A stretch of 55,493 bases of DNA from Lachnospiraceae bacterium (GTDB lineage: Bacteria; Bacillota; Clostridia; Lachnospirales; Lachnospiraceae): positions 1 through 55,493 of the forward strand of contig JAILCP010000048.1 of assembly GCA_024680055.1 (NCBI GenBank). Direction: 5' to 3'. The translations under genes were made by a program, and so were the position numbers. The first letter of the stretch is position 1. Every line of letters begins with the position of its first letter. A model generated the notes under the pieces. The model was not told where the DNA came from, did no database searches, and was given only the letters and a program-made list of their open reading frames with translations. This document shows positions 16,589 through 24,669 of this stretch, piece by piece.

Positions 16589-16625
16589 AAGCAATTCTCC
16601 GGTCAGGGGAATTGCTTATTCTATC
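16589..16625 (+). terminator. Terminator or attenuator between purO and fhs
   Basis: AAGCAATTC (16589-16597) pairs with GAATTGCTT (16609-16617), with inner CC/GG pairs. The tail ATTCTATCTTT is only moderately T-rich, so partial read-through into fhs is likely; no strong promoter is seen after it. Confidence 0.65.
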
Positions 16626-16654
16626 TTTACTATATAAATTAGGGAGGAAATACA

Positions 16655-18337
16655 GTGAAGACAGATATTGAAATCGCAAGAGGGGCGAAATGGTTACCGA
16701 TTGATGAATTGGCCGCAAAGGCAGGCGTTGAGGAAAAATATGTGGAGCCTTACGGAAGAAACAAAGGAAAAGTGGATTATGCACTTTTAAAGGATAAAGA
16801 AGGGGAAAAAGACGGAAAGTTAATTTTAGTAACTGCAATCAATCCGACTCCGGCAGGAGAGGGAAAAACCACAGTGGCTGTGGGACTTGCAGACGGACTT
16901 TCCAAGTTGGAAAAGAAAACCATGGTGGCACTTCGTGAGCCGTCACTGGGACCTGTTTTTGGAATGAAAGGTGGAGCAGCCGGAGGGGGCCATGCCCAGG
17001 TAATCCCAATGGAAGACATCAACCTTCATTTTACAGGAGATTTTCATGCAATCGGAGCAGCCAATAACCTTTTGGCAGCTATGATTGACAATCATATTTA
17101 TCAGGGAAATGAATTAAACATCGATCCAAGAAAAGTTATCTGGAAACGATGTGTGGATATGAATGACAGACAGCTGCGTTACATTACCGACGGACTTGGT
17201 GGTAAAGTCAATGGTGTACCAAGGGAAGACGGTTATGATATTACCGTGGCATCTGAGGTTATGGCAGTGCTTTGCCTTGCAGATGATTTGGTGGACTTAA
17301 AGAAGCGTCTTTCAAGAATGGTGATTGGTTATACCTATGGAACCAAGGCCACAGAAAAACCGGTGACTGCCGGAGATTTGCATGCACAGGGCGCTATGAC
17401 AGCTTTGTTAAAGGATGCATTGAAACCAAATCTGGTACAGACACTGGAAAATACACCGGCAATTATTCACGGAGGACCATTTGCAAACATTGCCCATGGA
17501 TGCAACTCTGTAATCGCCACAAAGATGGCTATGAAATTGGCGGATTACACCGTAACCGAGGCCGGCTTTGGCGCAGATCTTGGCGCAGAAAAATTCTTTG
17601 ACATCAAATGCCGTATGGCAGACCTTGACCCGGATGCAGTTGTGGTTGTAGCAACTGTGCGTGCGTTAAAATATAACGGCGGTGTAGCGAAGAACGATTT
17701 AAATGAAAAAAACATGGAAGCTCTGGAAAAGGGATTGCCAAACCTTTTGAAACATGTGGACAATATTCAAAATGTATTTGGATTACCATGTGTGGTTGCA
17801 ATTAACGCATTCCCTACAGATACGGAAGAAGAACTTGCCTATGTTGAGAAGCGTTGTAACGAACATGGAGCAAAAGCAGTACTTTGTCAGGTATGGGCAA
17901 AAGGCGGCGAAGGTGGTGTGAAACTTGCAAAAGAAGTCATAGCTCTTTGCGAAGAATCCCATGATTTTAAATTCGCCTATGATCTTGACGGAAGCATTGA
18001 AGATAAAATACTTGAAGTAACCAAGAGAATTTACGGCGGATGCGGCATTACCATGTCCACTGCAGCAACCAACGAGGCAAAACGAATTGAGGCTATGGGA
18101 CTTTCCCATTTGCCAATCTGTATGGCCAAAACACAGTACAGTCTTACAGACAATCCGAAGATGCTTGGAGCACCAAAGGATTTTAAAATTAATGTATCAG
18201 AAATCAAGCTTTCTGCAGGAGCAGGCTTTATTGTAGTAAAAACAGGAAGTATTATGACTATGCCGGGATTGCCGAAAGAGCCGGCAGCGGTTAAAATTGA
18301 TATTGACGATAACGGAATTATATCCGGTTTATTCTAA
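16655..18337 (+). CDS. fhs: Formate-tetrahydrofolate ligase
   Basis: Fhs joins formate to tetrahydrofolate using ATP, producing 10-formyl-THF, in the cytosol. The 560-residue protein has the full family length. It contains the P-loop-like ATP site [10 protein letters not shown] (about residues 64-73), [19 protein letters not shown] near 90, and [13 protein letters not shown] near 271. The start is GTG at 16655, supported by AGGGAGGAAA and a conserved N-terminus ([15 protein letters not shown]). Its product feeds the adjacent AICAR formyltransferase directly, and with FolD interconverts one-carbon units. It is also the entry of the methyl branch in acetogens, but nothing here shows acetogenesis. 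Confidence 0.97.
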   Translation: MKTDIEIARGAKWLPIDELAAKAGVEEKYVEPYGRNKGKVDYALLKDKEGEKDGKLILVTAINPTPAGEGKTTVAVGLADGLSKLEKKTMVALREPSLGPVFGMKGGAAGGGHAQVIPMEDINLHFTGDFHAIGAANNLLAAMIDNHIYQGNELNIDPRKVIWKRCVDMNDRQLRYITDGLGGKVNGVPREDGYDITVASEVMAVLCLADDLVDLKKRLSRMVIGYTYGTKATEKPVTAGDLHAQGAMTALLKDALKPNLVQTLENTPAIIHGGPFANIAHGCNSVIATKMAMKLADYTVTEAGFGADLGAEKFFDIKCRMADLDPDAVVVVATVRALKYNGGVAKNDLNEKNMEALEKGLPNLLKHVDNIQNVFGLPCVVAINAFPTDTEEELAYVEKRCNEHGAKAVLCQVWAKGGEGGVKLAKEVIALCEESHDFKFAYDLDGSIEDKILEVTKRIYGGCGITMSTAATNEAKRIEAMGLSHLPICMAKTQYSLTDNPKMLGAPKDFKINVSEIKLSAGAGFIVVKTGSIMTMPGLPKEPAAVKIDIDDNGIISGLF

Positions 18338-18360
18338 CACAGCTTTGAAAGGAGTATGTC

Positions 18361-19209
18361 ATGGCAAAGCAGTTACTTGGTAAAGAAGTTAATGCGGTAC
18401 TGAATGAAAAGATAAAAGACGGTGTGGCAACCTGTATGAAGCAGGGAGTTGCTCCTACCCTTGGAATTATTCGAATCGGAGAAAACGGTAGTGACATTTC
18501 TTATGAAAAGGGAGCTACAAAACGATGCGAGAATTTAGGGGTACAGGTAAAGAAATTTGTGCTTCAGGAAGATGCAACACAGGAACAGGTGCTTGAGGTG
18601 ATTCATCAGGTGAATGAAGATGATTCCATCCACGGAGTGTTATTGTTCCGTCCGTTGCCAAAGCACTTAAATCAGTCTGTAATTGAAAATGCACTGAAAC
18701 CGGAAAAAGATGTGGATTGTATGACCGATTTATCCATGTCCGGAGTTTTTACCGGAAAGAAAATCGGATTTCCGCCATGTACACCGGCAGCCTGCATGGA
18801 GATTCTTGATCATTACAACATTGACTGCAAAGGAAAAAAGGCAGTGGTGATTGGTCGTAGCCTGGTGGTTGGTAAACCGGTGGCCATGATGTTGATTAAG
18901 AACAATGCCACAGTGACCATATGCCATACCAAAACAGTGGATATGCCAAGTGTTGCAAGAGAAGCAGACATACTGATTGTGGCTGCAGGCAGAGCAGGCG
19001 TGGTGAATAAAGACTATGTCAAAGAAGGCCAGGTGGTCATTGATGTTGGAATCAATGTCAATGAAGAAGGAAAACTTTGCGGTGACGTGAACTATGAAGA
19101 AGTAGAACCTATAGTGGATGCCATTACACCGGTACCGGGAGGGGTTGGAAGTGTTACCACTTCCGTATTGGTAAGCCATGTGGTAGAAGCTGCATTAAAT
19201 ACAATTTAA
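18361..19209 (+). CDS. folD: Bifunctional methylene-THF dehydrogenase/methenyl-THF cyclohydrolase
   Basis: FolD oxidises 5,10-methylene-THF with NAD(P)+ and hydrolyses the methenyl form to 10-formyl-THF. At 282 residues it has standard length. Visible signatures are the catalytic-Lys segment [10 protein letters not shown] (about 40-51), [13 protein letters not shown] near 94, the dinucleotide-binding region [17 protein letters not shown] near 162, and C-terminal [14 protein letters not shown]. The usual family form is QLPLP; here it reads FRPLP. AAAGGAG lies 7 nt before the ATG. It sits 23 nt after fhs in the one-carbon cluster. Confidence 0.97.
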   Translation: MAKQLLGKEVNAVLNEKIKDGVATCMKQGVAPTLGIIRIGENGSDISYEKGATKRCENLGVQVKKFVLQEDATQEQVLEVIHQVNEDDSIHGVLLFRPLPKHLNQSVIENALKPEKDVDCMTDLSMSGVFTGKKIGFPPCTPAACMEILDHYNIDCKGKKAVVIGRSLVVGKPVAMMLIKNNATVTICHTKTVDMPSVAREADILIVAAGRAGVVNKDYVKEGQVVIDVGINVNEEGKLCGDVNYEEVEPIVDAITPVPGGVGSVTTSVLVSHVVEAALNTI

Positions 19210-19241
19210 ACATAGATGAGAGAAACAAGGAGGATTTAATA

Positions 19242-20417
19242 ATGAAAGAATTGGAATTAAAGTATGGATGTAACCCAAATCAGAAACCATCCAGAATTTA
19301 TATGGAGAATGGTGAGCTGCCAATTACTGTTTTAAACGGTAAACCGGGATATATCAATTTACTTGATGCGTTTAACGGCTGGCAGCTGGTAAAAGAGCTG
19401 AAGGAGGCAACCGGTCTTCCTGCCGCAACATCTTTCAAACACGTATCTCCTGCAGGAGCTGCTGTAGGTACCAAGCTTTCCGATACCGAACGTAAAATTT
19501 ACTGGGTGGATGATTTAGGAGAGTTAAGTCCTTTGGCCAGTGCTTATGCAAGAGCTCGTGGCGCAGACAGAATGTCTTCCTTTGGAGATTTTATTTCTTT
19601 ATCTGATGTGTGCGATGTGGATACCGCTCGTTTGATCAAAAGAGAAGTATCTGACGGTGTAATTGCACCGGGATTTGATGATGAGGCTCTTGAAATGTTA
19701 AAAGGAAAGAAGAAAGGTAACTACTGTGTTATCCAGATTGACCCTTCCTATGTACCGGAAGAAGTGGAACAGAAAAAAGTATTTGGAGTCACTTTTGAAC
19801 AGGGAAGAAATAACCTTAAAATTGACAAGGACCTTTTAAAAGACGTTGTAACAAAGAATAAGGAAATTCCGGAAAGCGCAAAGATCGACTTAATGATTTC
19901 CTTAATTACATTAAAATATACACAGTCCAATTCCGTATGTTATGCCAAAGGCGGACAGGCTATCGGAATCGGTGCAGGACAGCAGTCAAGAATTCACTGT
20001 ACCAGACTTGCAGGCGAAAAGGCAGATCACTGGTATCTTCGTCAGTCACCAAAGGTATTGAATCTTCAGTTTGTGGACGGACTTGGAAGAGCCAACAGAG
20101 ACAATGCCATTGACGTATATCTTGGAGATGAATACATGGATGTACTTGCAGACGGCGTATGGGAAAAGACCTTCAAAGTAAAACCGGAAGTGTTTACAAG
20201 AGAAGAGAAAAAGAAATGGTTAGAGGGATTGACAGACGTTGCCCTTGGATCAGACGCATTCTTCCCATTTGGCGACAACATTGAAAGAGCTCATAAGAGC
20301 GGTGTAAAATACGTTGCACAGCCGGGCGGATCTGTAAGAGATGATGATGTAATCGAAACCTGTGATAAATATAATATGGCCATGGCCTTCACAGGAATTC
20401 GTTTGTTCCATCACTAA
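19242..20417 (+). CDS. Stand-alone AICAR formyltransferase (PurH C-terminal half)
   Basis: This 391-residue protein corresponds to the formyltransferase half of PurH and lacks the MGS-like IMP cyclohydrolase half. It transfers the formyl group of 10-formyl-THF to AICAR. Family features are [15 protein letters not shown] at the N-terminus, the substrate-site [15 protein letters not shown] near 65, [20 protein letters not shown] near 227 and the C-terminal [20 protein letters not shown] near 345. Together with purO it replaces bifunctional PurH, and upstream fhs and folD supply its cofactor. AAGGAGG precedes the ATG. Its terminator lies inside the convergent tmcAL gene. Confidence 0.93.
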   Translation: MKELELKYGCNPNQKPSRIYMENGELPITVLNGKPGYINLLDAFNGWQLVKELKEATGLPAATSFKHVSPAGAAVGTKLSDTERKIYWVDDLGELSPLASAYARARGADRMSSFGDFISLSDVCDVDTARLIKREVSDGVIAPGFDDEALEMLKGKKKGNYCVIQIDPSYVPEEVEQKKVFGVTFEQGRNNLKIDKDLLKDVVTKNKEIPESAKIDLMISLITLKYTQSNSVCYAKGGQAIGIGAGQQSRIHCTRLAGEKADHWYLRQSPKVLNLQFVDGLGRANRDNAIDVYLGDEYMDVLADGVWEKTFKVKPEVFTREEKKKWLEGLTDVALGSDAFFPFGDNIERAHKSGVKYVAQPGGSVRDDDVIETCDKYNMAMAFTGIRLFHH

Positions 20418-20427
20418 TAAAAAGAAA

Positions 20428-21639
20428 TTAAAAAATAATCATAGTCTGCTGATAGTCGTTTTTAAGCGTGCTGTCAGCAGCTTTTTTTTCACAGGCACCA
20501 CGATAAAGCTCACGGGCCATAAGGTCATGGGTTAAAAGAGAAGGATCTGCATCCTTGACACCGGTGATTACAGGAAGGGTTGCATTGGAAAAAAGAGAAG
20601 CTGCCTCTTTTTTAAAGCCAAGTATTCTAACATAGGTGCCGTAATCCTTGCAAAAAGTCTGCAAATCATCGGTGGTGATATTCAGCAGCACATGCATAAG
20701 AAACCGTGACAATCTTGTATAGGTGTAGTCACGACTCTTTAAAAGTGCAATAAATTGAGATGGATTCACATATTCATCCAAATGACGATAAATTCGATTG
20801 GAAAGGGCATCGGAACCATCGGCAAAGTGGGAAAGTCCCTTTTCTTTCTCTACGATTAATTTATATTGAAGGGCACCGGTAAAAGAGTTTTTGCAAACCG
20901 GCGCGTAGTTTTTTAAATGGTGTTCCATAAGAATGCGAGCATCCTTTGGAGCGTATTCAAGGACGGAGTAGTCCCCTGCAATAATGGAGTGACGCATACC
21001 GGTGGCGCTGAAAAATTCCCCGGCAGGTTTCTTGTCGTGGTGATGGGTGCCTTCCCGTTTTACAGGACAAAGATTCATATCAAGGTGTAAAAGGCGAATG
21101 GCCTTTATATATTCTATGGCCAAAATATTGTTAGGCTCACGAATGGCACTTAATACCTCTTCTTTATCAAAGGACGGAGTGATACTGTCAAGGTAATCCG
21201 CCAGGGCATAGCCCCTTGCCACAGGGAAATTACGTCCCATGCGAAGAGACTTGTTCAAAGATGCCCGGAAAGCATCCGGTTCTTCCATGAAAATGTCTGC
21301 AATATAGGATAACAGTTCGCAGTTGTCGGTTTCACAGCCAAAGGCAATGGTATCCACTCCAACCTGATGTAAAAGTTTCACACCGGTGATGGCAAAGGTT
21401 GCCGCAGAAGCAGTGGAAGCAATTACAGGAAGCTGAATTACAAGATCGGCTCCGTAGGTTAAAGCGCAAGTGGTACGAATGGATTTATCCACAATAGCAG
21501 GTGCCCCTCTTTGGGTAAAATCACCGCTCATTGCAACCACCAAAAAATCACAGCCGGTTTTCTCCCTCGCCTGTGTCATTAAATACTTATGGCCATTGTG
21601 AAATGGATTAAATTCTGCTATAATACCTGTTATCTTCAT
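20428..21639 (-). CDS. tmcAL: tRNA(Met) cytidine acetate ligase
   Basis: TmcAL (YlbM) makes N4-acetylcytidine at the wobble base of elongator tRNA-Met using acetate and ATP. The 403-residue protein begins MKITGIIAEFNPFHNGH, with the nucleotidyltransferase HxGH motif. It shows VVAMSGDFTQRGAPAI near 40, GADLVIQLPV near 70, and FFSATGMRHSI near 204. The start is fixed by this conserved N-terminus. A perfect promoter places the predicted transcription start on or next to the A of the ATG, with no ribosome site, so the mRNA may be leaderless. An upstream in-frame ATG (21660) would lie inside the promoter. The terminator of the convergent purine cluster overlaps its 3' end. Confidence 0.93.
   Translation of the reverse strand: MKITGIIAEFNPFHNGHKYLMTQAREKTGCDFLVVAMSGDFTQRGAPAIVDKSIRTTCALTYGADLVIQLPVIASTASAATFAITGVKLLHQVGVDTIAFGCETDNCELLSYIADIFMEEPDAFRASLNKSLRMGRNFPVARGYALADYLDSITPSFDKEEVLSAIREPNNILAIEYIKAIRLLHLDMNLCPVKREGTHHHDKKPAGEFFSATGMRHSIIAGDYSVLEYAPKDARILMEHHLKNYAPVCKNSFTGALQYKLIVEKEKGLSHFADGSDALSNRIYRHLDEYVNPSQFIALLKSRDYTYTRLSRFLMHVLLNITTDDLQTFCKDYGTYVRILGFKKEAASLFSNATLPVITGVKDADPSLLTHDLMARELYRGACEKKAADSTLKNDYQQTMIIF
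20446..20489 (+). terminator. Terminator of the purine cluster, inside the convergent tmcAL coding end
   Basis: CTGCTGATAG (20446-20455) pairs with CTGTCAGCAG (20471-20480) with one G-T pair and a 15-nt loop, then C and eight T. It lies entirely within the last codons of tmcAL on the other strand. Confidence 0.8.
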
Positions 21640-21645
21640 GAATTC

Positions 21646-21674
21646 ATTATAGCATACCATTTTATGGTTGACAA
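21646..21674 (-). promoter_or_regulatory. Promoter of tmcAL (predicts a leaderless mRNA)
   Basis: On the minus strand TTGTCA (21669-21674) and TATAAT (21646-21651) are 17 nt apart. Six bases separate the -10 box from the start codon, so transcription should begin at the A of ATG. Confidence 0.8.
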
Positions 21675-21696
21675 ATGGAATAGTGATAGTTATAAT
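21668..21696 (+). promoter_or_regulatory. Consensus promoter of the yceD-rpmF operon
   Basis: TTGACA (21668-21673) and TATAAT (21691-21696) are 17 nt apart. The -35 box overlaps the -35 of the divergent tmcAL promoter by five bases. Confidence 0.9.
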
Positions 21697-21722
21697 TGAA
21701 AAAGTGTGGATAGGAGTATGCC

Positions 21723-22247
21723 ATGAAATTAGATTTGTTTGATTTAATTAACAGCAAGGGAAAGGAATTGAACAAGGAAATTCCTATTGAAATGGACGAG
21801 TTTGATTCACCTTCGGGTAACTACCCTATTACAGCAAAGAGTCCTTTGCAGCTATATTTGAGTAACGGACAGGGAAGGGAATTATCCTTGAAATCCGAAG
21901 CTCATCTGAAAGCCCATGCGCCATGCGATCGATGTCTTACCGATGTGGAAATCGACGTGGATATTGATTATGAGATTGAAATCCCAATCAGTGATGGAAA
22001 GCTTGTAATTGATGAGATGGATGCGCCAGGCTGTATTGATGGACTAATATTGGATACAGAGCAACTTGTCTATGATGAGATATTAATGAATTGGCCTATG
22101 AAGGTTCTGTGCAAGGAAGATTGCAAGGGTATATGCAACAAGTGCGGCTGTAATCTAAATAATCGCACATGTGATTGCGACAGGACGGTAGTAGATCCAA
22201 GAATGGCTGCTATACAAGATGTCTTTAATAAGTTTAAGGAGGTGTAA
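21723..22247 (+). CDS. yceD: YceD family protein (DUF177)
   Basis: This 174-residue protein belongs to the YceD/DUF177 family, almost always encoded just before rpmF, and in plants and bacteria linked to 23S rRNA accumulation and 50S assembly. It shows the central CDRCL motif near residue 68 and the C-terminal Cys cluster LCKEDCKGICNKCGCNLN near 137-154, which can bind zinc. GGAG precedes the ATG, and rpmF follows after 3 nt. The operon is driven by a perfect consensus promoter, as expected for a ribosomal protein unit. Confidence 0.92.
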   Translation: MKLDLFDLINSKGKELNKEIPIEMDEFDSPSGNYPITAKSPLQLYLSNGQGRELSLKSEAHLKAHAPCDRCLTDVEIDVDIDYEIEIPISDGKLVIDEMDAPGCIDGLILDTEQLVYDEILMNWPMKVLCKEDCKGICNKCGCNLNNRTCDCDRTVVDPRMAAIQDVFNKFKEV

Positions 22248-22250
22248 CAG

Positions 22251-22430
22251 ATGTCAATTTGTCCAAAGAATAAATCTTCTAAAGGAAGAAGAGATCAGAG
22301 AAGAGCAAACTGGAAAATGAGTGCTCCAAACTTAGTGAAATGTAGCAAATGCGGAGCGTTAATGATGCCTCATAGAGTATGTAAGGCTTGTGGTTCTTAC
22401 AACAAGAAGGAAATCATCGCTCAGGATTAA
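22251..22430 (+). CDS. rpmF: 50S ribosomal protein L32
   Basis: This 59-residue protein starts MSICPKNKSSKGRRDQRRAN, the recognisable L32 N-terminus, and has the zinc ribbon CSKCG...CKACG, so it is the zinc-binding form. A perfect AGGAGGTG ribosome site at the end of yceD drives it. It is a structural component of the large subunit. A terminator begins 13 nt after the stop. Confidence 0.97.
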   Translation: MSICPKNKSSKGRRDQRRANWKMSAPNLVKCSKCGALMMPHRVCKACGSYNKKEIIAQD

Positions 22431-22443
22431 TTCAGGTAAAATC

Positions 22444-22475
22444 AAGACTTCCCGAATTTTGGGAGGTCTTTTTTT
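22444..22475 (+). terminator. Terminator of yceD-rpmF
   Basis: AAGACTTCCC (22444-22453) pairs with GGGAGGTCTT (22461-22470) with one G-T pair and a 7-nt loop, followed by a T run. Confidence 0.85.
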
Positions 22476-22524
22476 ACGGGGTTTTGTATATGCAAAAGTG
22501 GGTGAAAGAAGCGTGGCTTTTATC

Positions 22525-22553
22525 TTGATTTTTTTCATGCACTATTGTATATT
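22525..22553 (+). promoter_or_regulatory. Promoter of plsX-acpP
   Basis: TTGATT (22525-22530) and TATATT (22548-22553) are 17 nt apart, about 28 nt before the plsX start. I see no FapR-type operator. Confidence 0.6.
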
Positions 22554-22581
22554 TTTTTATAGATAGTAGGAGGATGACTAG

Positions 22582-23595
22582 ATGGAAGAAATAACCAAAG
22601 TGGTTTTGGATGCCATGGGTGGAGATAATGCGCCGACAGAAATTATTAAAGGTGCAGTGAATGCTGTAAATGACCGTAATGATATTAAGGTGATTCTGGT
22701 GGGACAGCAGGATGTGATAGAGGCTGAACTTAAGAATTATACCTACCCGGAAGAACAAATAGAAATTCATCATGCAGAAGAAGTGATTGAAACAGCTGAA
22801 CCGCCGGTAATGGCTATTCGCAGAAAGAAAGATTCTTCTATTGTAGTTGGACTGAAGCTTGTAAAGGATGGAGAGGCAGACGCCTTTGTATCTGCCGGAA
22901 GTTCCGGTGCGATTCTTGCAGGTGGACAATTGTTGGTAGGAAGAATTAAGGGTGTGGAAAGACCACCTCTTGCCCCATTGATTCCTACAGAGCAGGGCGT
23001 TTCTCTTTTGGTGGATTGCGGAGCCAATGTGGATGCAAGACCATCCCATTTGGTGCAGTTTGCAAAGATGGGAACTATTTATATGAGAGAAGTCATGGGA
23101 ATTGAATCTCCCAAGGTGGCAATTGTCAACATCGGTGCGGAAGAAGAGAAAGGAAATCAGCTGGTGAAAGAGACCTTCCCTCTTTTAAAAGAGTGTGAGG
23201 ATATTCACTTTGTTGGAAGTATTGAGGCCAGAGATATTACACGAGGAGATGCAGACGTGATTGTTTGTGAAGCGTTTGTGGGAAATGTAATTCTGAAAAT
23301 GTACGAAGGTGTGGGAGCATCCATGATGCGCATTATTAAGGGAAGTATGTACAGCAGCTTACGCAGCAAGATTGGCGGTATGCTTGTAAAGCCTGCATTG
23401 AAAGAATCCATGAAGGCATTTGATGTGTCCTGTTATGGAGGAGCACCTCTTCTTGGAACCAGGGGACTGGTGGTTAAGACCCACGGAAGTTCCAAGGCAA
23501 CCGAGGTATACAATACCATTTTACAATGCAAGACCTTTAAAGCTCAGAATGTAAATGGTAAGATTAAGGAATGTTTTGACGTTTCGGGAGAATAA
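22582..23595 (+). CDS. plsX: Phosphate acyltransferase
   Basis: PlsX converts acyl-ACP and phosphate to acyl-phosphate, the acyl donor that PlsY uses to start phospholipid synthesis; plsY lies about 27 kb downstream. The 337-residue protein has the family opening VVLDAMGGDNAP, HAEEVIE near 69, the SAGSSGAILAGG loop near 111, and VVKTHGSS near 300. AGGAGG lies 8 nt before the ATG. It is followed by acpP, whose product carries its substrate. Confidence 0.96.
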   Translation: MEEITKVVLDAMGGDNAPTEIIKGAVNAVNDRNDIKVILVGQQDVIEAELKNYTYPEEQIEIHHAEEVIETAEPPVMAIRRKKDSSIVVGLKLVKDGEADAFVSAGSSGAILAGGQLLVGRIKGVERPPLAPLIPTEQGVSLLVDCGANVDARPSHLVQFAKMGTIYMREVMGIESPKVAIVNIGAEEEKGNQLVKETFPLLKECEDIHFVGSIEARDITRGDADVIVCEAFVGNVILKMYEGVGASMMRIIKGSMYSSLRSKIGGMLVKPALKESMKAFDVSCYGGAPLLGTRGLVVKTHGSSKATEVYNTILQCKTFKAQNVNGKIKECFDVSGE

Positions 23596-23605
23596 ACGAA
23601 AGCTT

Positions 23606-23621
23606 GTCTCAGATGTGAGAC
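23606..23621 (+). other. Perfect small hairpin in the plsX-acpP intergenic leader
   Basis: GTCTCA-GATG-TGAGAC forms a 6-bp perfect stem 22 nt before the acpP start codon, with no T tract. It could protect or process the acpP message, as ACP is needed in excess over PlsX; that is inference. Confidence 0.5.
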
Positions 23622-23643
23622 TGAATAGGAAGGAAGTTTTGTT

Positions 23644-23874
23644 ATGGAATTAGAAAAATTAAAAGAGATTATTGCAGACGTACTGAATGTAGACGTGGAA
23701 GAAATTACAGAAGATACAACCTTTATTGATGATTTAGGAGCTGATTCACTGGATGTATATCAGATTATTATGGGTCTTGAAGCAGAATTTGATATTGAGA
23801 TCGATAATGATGATGCAGAGAAGATTACAACCGTGGGAGATGCAGTAGAAGCAATTAAGAAAGCTGTTAACTAG
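23644..23874 (+). CDS. acpP: Acyl carrier protein
   Basis: This 76-residue acidic protein carries growing acyl chains on a 4'-phosphopantetheine arm attached to Ser35 in the motif [10 protein letters not shown]. Length and charge are typical of ACP. GGAAGG precedes the ATG. It is shared by fatty-acid synthesis and PlsX, encoded just upstream. A terminator follows 11 nt after the stop. Confidence 0.97.
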   Translation: MELEKLKEIIADVLNVDVEEITEDTTFIDDLGADSLDVYQIIMGLEAEFDIEIDNDDAEKITTVGDAVEAIKKAVN

Positions 23875-23885
23875 TGAGAAGTAAG

Positions 23886-23912
23886 AAAGCCCTTAATGCG
23901 AGGGCTTTTTTC
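23886..23912 (+). terminator. Terminator after acpP
   Basis: AAAGCCCT (23886-23893) pairs with AGGGCTTT (23901-23908), with a 7-nt loop and a T run. Some read-through into rnc is possible as no strong new promoter is seen. Confidence 0.82.
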
Positions 23913-23976
23913 TGTGTAGGCTACAAGTTAAAGCCTCATGGGCGCTTATGGCAGAGTGTTGAAAAGAAGGAGTTAT

Positions 23977-24663
23977 ATGCAACAGTTAAAAGAGTTTCAG
24001 GAAAAGATAAATTACAAATTTAAGAACGAGGGATTGCTCCGGCAGGCGTTGACCCACAGTTCTTATGCCAATGAAAAACGAATGAAGAAGCTTTCCGACA
24101 ATGAGAGATTGGAGTTTTTGGGAGATGCTGTACTTGAAATTGTAACCAGCGAATTCCTTTTTAAACAATATCGCGATGTGCCGGAAGGTGATTTAACCAA
24201 GTTGCGTGCAAGTATTGTATGCGAACAGACCCTTGCCCTTTGCGCAAGACCTATGAAGCTTGGAGATTACTTATTCCTTGGAAAAGGAGAGAATTTAACC
24301 GGAGGAAGAGATCGAAAGTCCATTTTATCCGATGCTTTAGAGGCGGTAATCGGTGCGATTTATCTGGACGGTGGTTTTACTAATGCAAAAGAGTTCGTAC
24401 ATCAATTTGTTTTGACGGATATTGAAAATAAAAAACTCTTTTATGATAGCAAAACTATTTTGCAGGAAGTGGTTCAAGGACAGTTTACAGAGGAGCTGAA
24501 CTACGTTTTGGTAGGAGAACACGGACCGGATCACGCTAAGGTGTTCAATGTGGAAGCCCATATTGGAGATAAGGTGGTGGGAAGCGGCGAAGGCCCTACC
24601 AAGAAAGCGGCAGAGCAGGAAGCAGCTTATAACGCTTTGCTTGCATTAAAGAAGGAAAGGTAA
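23977..24663 (+). CDS. rnc: Ribonuclease III
   Basis: RNase III cuts double-stranded RNA, including rRNA precursors and SRP RNA precursors. The 228-residue protein has the catalytic signature NERLEFLGDAVLEIV near residue 43, the second acidic site SDALEAVIGAIYLDGG near 117, and a C-terminal dsRNA-binding domain ending EQEAAYNALLALKKE. The ATG at 23977 is preferred over an upstream in-frame ATG because AAGGAG lies 6 nt before it. rnc-smc-ftsY is a conserved order in Bacillota. Confidence 0.97.
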   Translation: MQQLKEFQEKINYKFKNEGLLRQALTHSSYANEKRMKKLSDNERLEFLGDAVLEIVTSEFLFKQYRDVPEGDLTKLRASIVCEQTLALCARPMKLGDYLFLGKGENLTGGRDRKSILSDALEAVIGAIYLDGGFTNAKEFVHQFVLTDIENKKLFYDSKTILQEVVQGQFTEELNYVLVGEHGPDHAKVFNVEAHIGDKVVGSGEGPTKKAAEQEAAYNALLALKKER

Positions 24664-24669
24664 TTTTGA

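Noticed and set aside
16600-16654. Separate promoter for fhs after the purO terminator
   Set aside because: Candidate boxes either have 13-nt spacing or would start transcription inside the ribosome site; read-through is more likely.
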